DNA of 64,000 bases, taken from Megaleporinus macrocephalus. Taxonomy: Eukaryota; Chordata; Actinopteri; Characiformes; Anostomidae. The stretch is from contig CM038716.1 of NCBI GenBank assembly GCA_021613375.1, positions 13,451,274-13,515,273 on the forward strand. The letters run 5' to 3'. Below the pieces are notes generated by a model. It was given only the letters and a program-made list of their open reading frames with translations. It had not been told where the DNA came from and ran no database searches. The position numbers and the translations under genes are program-made. Of the stretch, positions 59,011 through 64,000 are shown in pieces (position 1 is the first letter of the stretch; every line of letters starts with the position of its first letter).

Positions 59011-59103
<93 letters not shown>
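59011..59103. repeat. (TA)n microsatellite
   Basis: About 93 bp of TA. It yields a 64-codon tyrosine-isoleucine frame that is not a gene. Confidence 0.95.
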
Positions 59104-59105
<2 letters not shown>

Positions 59106-59619
59106 CAAGTGATATTGTAAGAAATGGAGCCGGCAGATGTTTTTAAATGACTGCTGTGTATGTAGCCTCTGTTTTATGAAATGCTCTGGGTTTGTTGTTA
59201 TCACTGCTTTGATCTGCTTCGTGTTTATCAGTCTTTTCTCCTTGACTTGCTCTTCGGCTGGGTCTGCCAGTCCTGTGTTTTTGTTTTCTGACCTCGTCCA
59301 TGTATCTGTTTACGCTCCTCTCGGGTTTGACCTGGCCTGGCTTTGTGTCCGCGCTCGTGGATTGTCCTTTCATCGTAAGAGCTTTATCTCCCTTTAATGT
59401 CCGCCAGCGTGCAGACCATCACGGCAGCGTTAGACCTGGAACAGCCGCCGTCTGGTACACTGAACCAGCAGAGCCGCTCCGTTCAGTCTGATCTCTCTAC
59501 ACGCACAGAGTTTCTATGGAAATTAAATATTATATATTATGTCAGTCAAAAGTTTGGAGACATCTACCCAGGTGTTCTTTATTTGTACTATTGTAATAGT
59601 ACTTTTTCTTTGGGGAAGT
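59104..59619. other. No gene recognised; includes a Tc1 terminal scrap
   Basis: Frames of 86, 76, 63 and 96 codons overlap here without domains. gtcagtcaaaagtttggaga at about 59538 resembles a fish Tc1 terminus. 59104-59500 is balanced and may be conserved non-coding DNA. Confidence 0.4.
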
Positions 59620-60335
59620 GTGCTCACTGCCCCCTAGTGTGTGTGTTAACTAGTGTGTATGTATGTGGGTGTTTCACTGCCCCCTAGTGTGTGTTGGTGT
59701 TTCACTGCTCCTAGCGTGTGTGTTCACTAGTGTGTGTGTGTTTTACTGCCCCTAGTGTGTCTTCACTAGGGTATGTATGTGTATGTGAGTGTTTGACTGC
59801 CCCCTAGTTGGTGTGTGTGTGTGTGTATGTATATGGGTGTTTCACTGCCCCCTTGTGTGTATGATCACTAATGTGAGTGTGTGTGTATATGTGGGTGTAT
59901 CACTGCCCCCTTGTGTGTATGATCACTAGTGTGAGTGTGTGTGTGTATTTGGGTGTTTGACTGCCCCCTAGTGTGTGTGTTCACTAGTGTGTGTGTATGT
60001 ATATGGGTGTATCACTGCCCCCTAGTGTGTATGATCACTAGTGTGAGTGTGTGTGTGTATGGGTGTATCACTGCTCCCTAGTGTGTGTATTCACTTGTGT
60101 GTATGGGGGTGTTTACTGCCCCCTAGTGTGTGTGATCAATAGTGTGTGTGTATGTATGTGGATGTATCACTGTCCCCTAGTGTGTGTGTTCACTAGTGTA
60201 TGTGTGCATGTGGGGATTCACTGCCCCCTAGTGTGCATGTTTACTAGTGCATGTATATGTGTGTGTTTCACTGCTCCTAGTGTGTGTGCTCACTAGTATA
60301 TATGTGTATGTGTGTGTTTCACTGCTCCTAATATT
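59620..60335. repeat. Minisatellite, unit about 50-75 bp (cactgccccctagtgtg)
   Basis: About 11 to 12 units, each with tttcactgccccctagtgtg, a tgttcactagtgtg block and a variable GT/GTAT stretch. The unit length changes because the GT part expands and contracts. The 81-codon plus frame at 60051-60296 (CPLVCVFTSV repeats) is an artefact. Confidence 0.92.
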
Positions 60336-60339
60336 TCTA

Positions 60340-61335
60340 ATTCCTAAATATAAACTGAATATGAATGTAATGAATATGAATGTAATGATTATGAATGTAA
60401 TTAATATGAATATAAACTGAATATGAATGTAATGAATATGAATGTAATTAAAATGAATATAAACTGAATATGAATGTAATGATTATGAATGTAATTAATA
60501 TGAATATAAACTGAATATGAATGTAATGATTATGAATGTAATTAATATGAATATAAACTGAATATGAATGTAATGAATATAAATGTAATTAATATGAATA
60601 TAAACTGAATATGAATGTAATGAATATGAATGTAATTAATATGAATATAAACTGAATATGAACGTAATGAATAGGAATGTAATTAATATGAATATAAACT
60701 GAATATGAACGTAATGAATAGGAATGTAATTAATATGAATATAAACTGAATATGAATGTAATGATTATGAATGTAATTAATATGAATATAAACTGAATAT
60801 GAATGTAATGAATATAAATGTAATTAATATGAATATAAACTGAATATGAATGTAATGAATATGAATGTAATTAATATGAATATAAACTGAATATGAACGT
60901 AATGAATAGGAATGTAATTAATATGAATATAAACTGAATATGAACGTAATGAATAGGAATGTAATTAATATGAATATAAACTGAATATGAATGTAATGAT
61001 TATGAATGTAATTAATATGAATATAAACTGAATATGAATGTAATGAATAGGAATGTAATTAATATGAATATAAACTGAATATGAATGTAATGAATAGGAA
61101 TGTAATTAATATGAATATAAACTGAATATGAATGTAATGATTATGAATGTAATTAATATGAATGTAATTAATATGAATATAAACTGAATATGAATGTAAT
61201 GAATATGAATGTAATTAATATGAATATAAACTGAATATGAATGTAATGATCATGAATGTAATGAATATGAATGTAATTAATATGAATATAAACTGAATAT
61301 GAATGTAATGAATGTGAATGTAATGAATATGAATG
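60340..61335. repeat. 47-bp minisatellite with a 235-bp higher-order period
   Basis: About 21 units of aatataaactgaatatgaat, gtaatgaatatgaatgtaat, taatatg. The variant pair with gaacgtaatgaatagg at 60661 recurs at 60896 (235 bp, five units). AT-rich and without open frames. Confidence 0.95.
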
Positions 61336-61339
61336 TAAG

Positions 61340-61640
61340 TTATTACACAGCAGTTCTGTTTGTTTAGTTTTTGATGCCAGTCTTTTTTTGGCGTGCGGTC
61401 TAGTGAAGTGTCGGGGGCGAGTGGCTGTTATTAGGGGTCATTTTTGTTTCCATCTGTATCTGGTTGACAGTCTAAGTGTGATTGGCACTGAGGGGATAGA
61501 CAGATGGATGGAGAACGATATAAACTCTGCCAGCCTCGCGGCTGTAGATGCCTTCTGGCTGCTACTACTTTGTAGAGACTGCGGCAGAAGGCAGAGTGGC
61601 GGCGAGGTTTACTGAAGAATAATGGCTTTAAAGTTGCACC
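61340..61640. other. Repeat-poor island, candidate conserved non-coding element
   Basis: Balanced, GC-containing sequence (ggctgttattaggggtcatt, agtctaagtgtgattggcac, ttactgaagaataatggctt) inserted between two tandem-repeat blocks. A 75-codon plus frame at 61388-61615 shows no domain. Confidence 0.45.
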
Positions 61641-63104
61641 GTGTCTTGAAAGTTTTGGGGAAAACTCTAAAGTTTGGATGTAGTATTTTGTTTATAGACA
61701 TTGTATTAACATTCAGTTTCCACTTCTGGAGGTCCCTCAGTTGAACGATGCGGTTCATTTAGTTGGAATGTTGATGGAATTTATTATGATGGAAATGTTT
61801 ATGGTCTATAAAATCTGGAAAGCAAGCAAGTCAACGTTTATAAAAATGTTTGGCCACAATCCTGTATTCATAATGCATTATAACTGCCAGATGTAAGCTT
61901 TTATAATTGCTCCTATATAGTTAGAAAAACATACATAATACTTATAATAATAGCCTCGTATTCTATATTACATGATAATATCTGTTTAAAAGAACTTTGT
62001 AGATGTTGTTATACAGAGTTTATAGCAGGGTATAATTGTAATACAGTACTTATAAAAAGTGAGCACAGCAGGTACAAGCTGTTATTAATATTAACTAGAT
62101 TCCTAAGCAGAGCAGCTGTAGTTGCTGTTAAACAGTTAGCATTGGTTGCTATTTGCTAACAGTCCAGCCCCTGAGGCCGTACAAATAAACCAACTCTATA
62201 CAAGCTACAGTAAAAGTACTACAGTCTTTTCATAGTGTGTTATAATGCATTACACTATTTAGGTTTACAGTGTTTTTATGTATAGATGCTATATTGCGTT
62301 ATGATACATGACATCATAAAGGTACTTTTATACATTTATACTTATGTTATAAAGTGTCTTGCATGTTATTATAACTATTTACAGACAACTATACAAGATT
62401 AAGACAGACATTGTATGTGTTATGTATGGCATATAACACTTTATAAATGCAGTATAAATTCAAGATTCATAGAACGTGTTACCCAATGTTCTTATGACAG
62501 GCATTGCAAGGTAATATGTATGCCATACAGCATCTTATAAATGCATTATAAACACAGGATTTATGGGAATTGCTAGCCAGTGTTCTTATAGATAGATGTT
62601 ATAATGCGTTATGAAACCTGTCACTATAACTACTTACAAACAACTATCCAAGATTAAGACAGACACTGTTTGCGTTATGTATGGCATATAACACTTTATA
62701 AATGCTGTATAATTTCAAGATTTATAAGAAGTGTTAGCCAATGTTCTTAAGTATAGATGTTATAATGTGTTATGAAACCTGACATTATAAAGGTATGCAT
62801 TTTTATGTTATACAGTGTCTTGCAGGTCACTGTAACTATGTATAGCCAATTATATAAGCGGTATATAAGCGGTATATAAGCGTTATGACGGCCATTGTGA
62901 GATGTTATGTGTGGCATAAAACACTTTATAAACGCATTATAAATGCAGGACTTATAGGGTGTGTTACCAAGTGATCTTATGGATAGATGTTATAATGTGT
63001 TATGAAACCTGAGATTATGAAGGTATATACTATATATGTTATACAGTGTCTTCCTTGTCATTATAACTACTTACAGACAACTATATGTGTATGAGTAACT
63101 GTAT
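61641..63104. repeat. AT-rich region with degenerate tandem units
   Basis: From about 62240 the words agacagacattgt, ttatgtatggcatataacac, gatgttataatgtgttatg, gaaacctgacattataaagg and atacagtgtcttgc recur at irregular 170-255-bp spacing, with a tatataagcgg triplication near 62857. 61641-62240 holds loosely similar AT-rich sequence. No gene. Confidence 0.7.
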
Positions 63105-64000
63105 AAGTATGGTGGTGTAGTGGTTAGTATGGTGGTGTAGTGGTTAGTATGATGGTGTAGTGGTTAGTACGGTGGTGTAGTAGTTAGTATGGTGGTGTAG
63201 TGGTCAGTATGGTGGAGTAGTGGTTAGTATGGTGGTGTAGTGGTTAGTACGGTGGTGTAGTGGTTAGTATGGTGGTGTAGTGGTCAGTATGGTGGTGTAG
63301 TGGTTAGTACGGTGGTTTAGTGGTTAGTACGGTGGTGTAGTGGTTAGTTTGGTGGTGTAGTGGTTAGTATAGTGGTGTAGTGGTTAGTATGGTGGTGTAG
63401 TGGTTAGTATGGTGGTGTAGTGGTCAGTATGGTGGTGTAGTGGTTAGTATGGTGGTGTAGTGGTCAGTATGGTGGTGTAGTGGTTAGTATGGTGGTGTAG
63501 TGGTCAGTATGGTGGTGTAGTGGTTAGTATGGTGATGTAGTGGTAAGTGGTGGTGTAGTGGTTAGTATGGTGGTGTAGTGGTTAGTATGGTGGTGTAGTG
63601 GTTAGTACAGTGGTGTAGTGGTCAGTACGGTGGTGTAGTGGTTAGTATGGTGGTGTAGTGGTTAGTATGGTGGTGTAGTGGTTAGTATGGTGGTGTAGTG
63701 GTTAGTATGGTGGTGTAGTGGTTAGTACAGTGGTGTAGTGGTCAGTACGGTGGTGTAGTGGTTAGTATGGTGGTGTAGTGGTTAGTATGGTGGTGTAGTG
63801 GTTAGTATGGTGGTGTAGTGGTTAGTACAGTGGTGTAGTGGTCAGTACGGTGGTGTAGTGGTTAGTATGGTGGTGTAGTGGTTAGTATGGTGGTGTAGTG
63901 GTTAGTATAGTGGTGTAGTGTTTAGTACGGTGGTGTAGTGGTTAGTACGGTGGTGTAGTGGTCAGTACGGTGGTGTAGTGGTTAGTATGGTGGTGTAGTG
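63105..64000. repeat. Second array of the window-edge 20-bp minisatellite
   Basis: About 45 copies of the same 20-bp unit as 1-3335, in the same orientation, running to the window end. A 2-bp deletion near 63547 shifts the phase. A five- to six-unit pattern marked by gttagtacag followed by gtcagtacgg recurs at 63601, 63721 and 63821. Confidence 0.97.

Overview
The window is eukaryotic, non-coding and extremely repeat-rich. It looks like a teleost fish genome, probably an otophysan. The signs are five different Tc1/mariner lineages, non-LTR retrotransposon remnants with fish-type C-termini and TTGATT-rich 3' tails, a hAT-like element with an exact 8-bp target duplication, long (TA)n tracts and many minisatellites. 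I found no intact protein gene, no complete tRNA or rRNA, no CRISPR array and no bacterial-type operon. Nearly all open frames come from decayed transposons or from tandem repeats whose period is a multiple of three. The order and lineage assignments come from remembered repeat families, not from a search.

Layout. 1-3335 is a 20-bp minisatellite with a 1,000-bp higher-order period. The same minisatellite, in the same orientation, returns at 63105-64000, so both window edges lie inside it. 3.4-9.6 kb holds LINE fragments, including a reverse-transcriptase piece at 8.9-9.5 kb and a LINE 3' tail that splits an older repeat. 9.6-16.6 kb is dominated by Tc1/mariner material: two decayed transposases on the minus strand and internally deleted Tc1 MITEs bordered by (TA)n. 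16.6-22.1 kb has a 33-bp tandem array, a 548-bp tandem duplication, a hAT fragment and a 20-bp minisatellite. 22-32 kb mixes dispersed repeats, LINE scraps, a block of about 250-bp tandem units and a palindromic MITE. 32.7-43.4 kb holds two arrays of one roughly 41-bp minisatellite (0.3 kb and 7.1 kb), with a hAT-like element between them. 44.4-45.9 kb has a 39-bp minisatellite and a TCTG/TCTA microsatellite. 46-57.3 kb has more LINE, Tc1, foldback-MITE and palindromic-MITE copies. 58.6-63.1 kb is mostly tandem arrays with 35-bp, 50-75-bp and 47-bp units and a degenerate block.

Between the repeats lie islands of balanced, non-repetitive sequence, for example at 12.6-13.3, 15.2-15.5, 20.0-20.5, 26.1-27.3, 32.4-32.65, 43.4-44.2, 49.5-50.0, 53.3-53.7 and 61.35-61.64 kb. 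They have no open frames and look like candidate conserved non-coding elements, so the window may be a gene desert or a giant intron. That reading is inference and needs a cross-species alignment.

I did not find a convincing new gene system. The observations most worth a second look are: the higher-order structure and tRNA A-box resemblance of the edge minisatellite; the 18-bp sequence bracketing the 7.1-kb array; a Tc1 element carrying a 30-bp patch that matches its own flanking DNA; and a hAT-like copy whose similarity to an intact copy stops exactly where a minisatellite begins.
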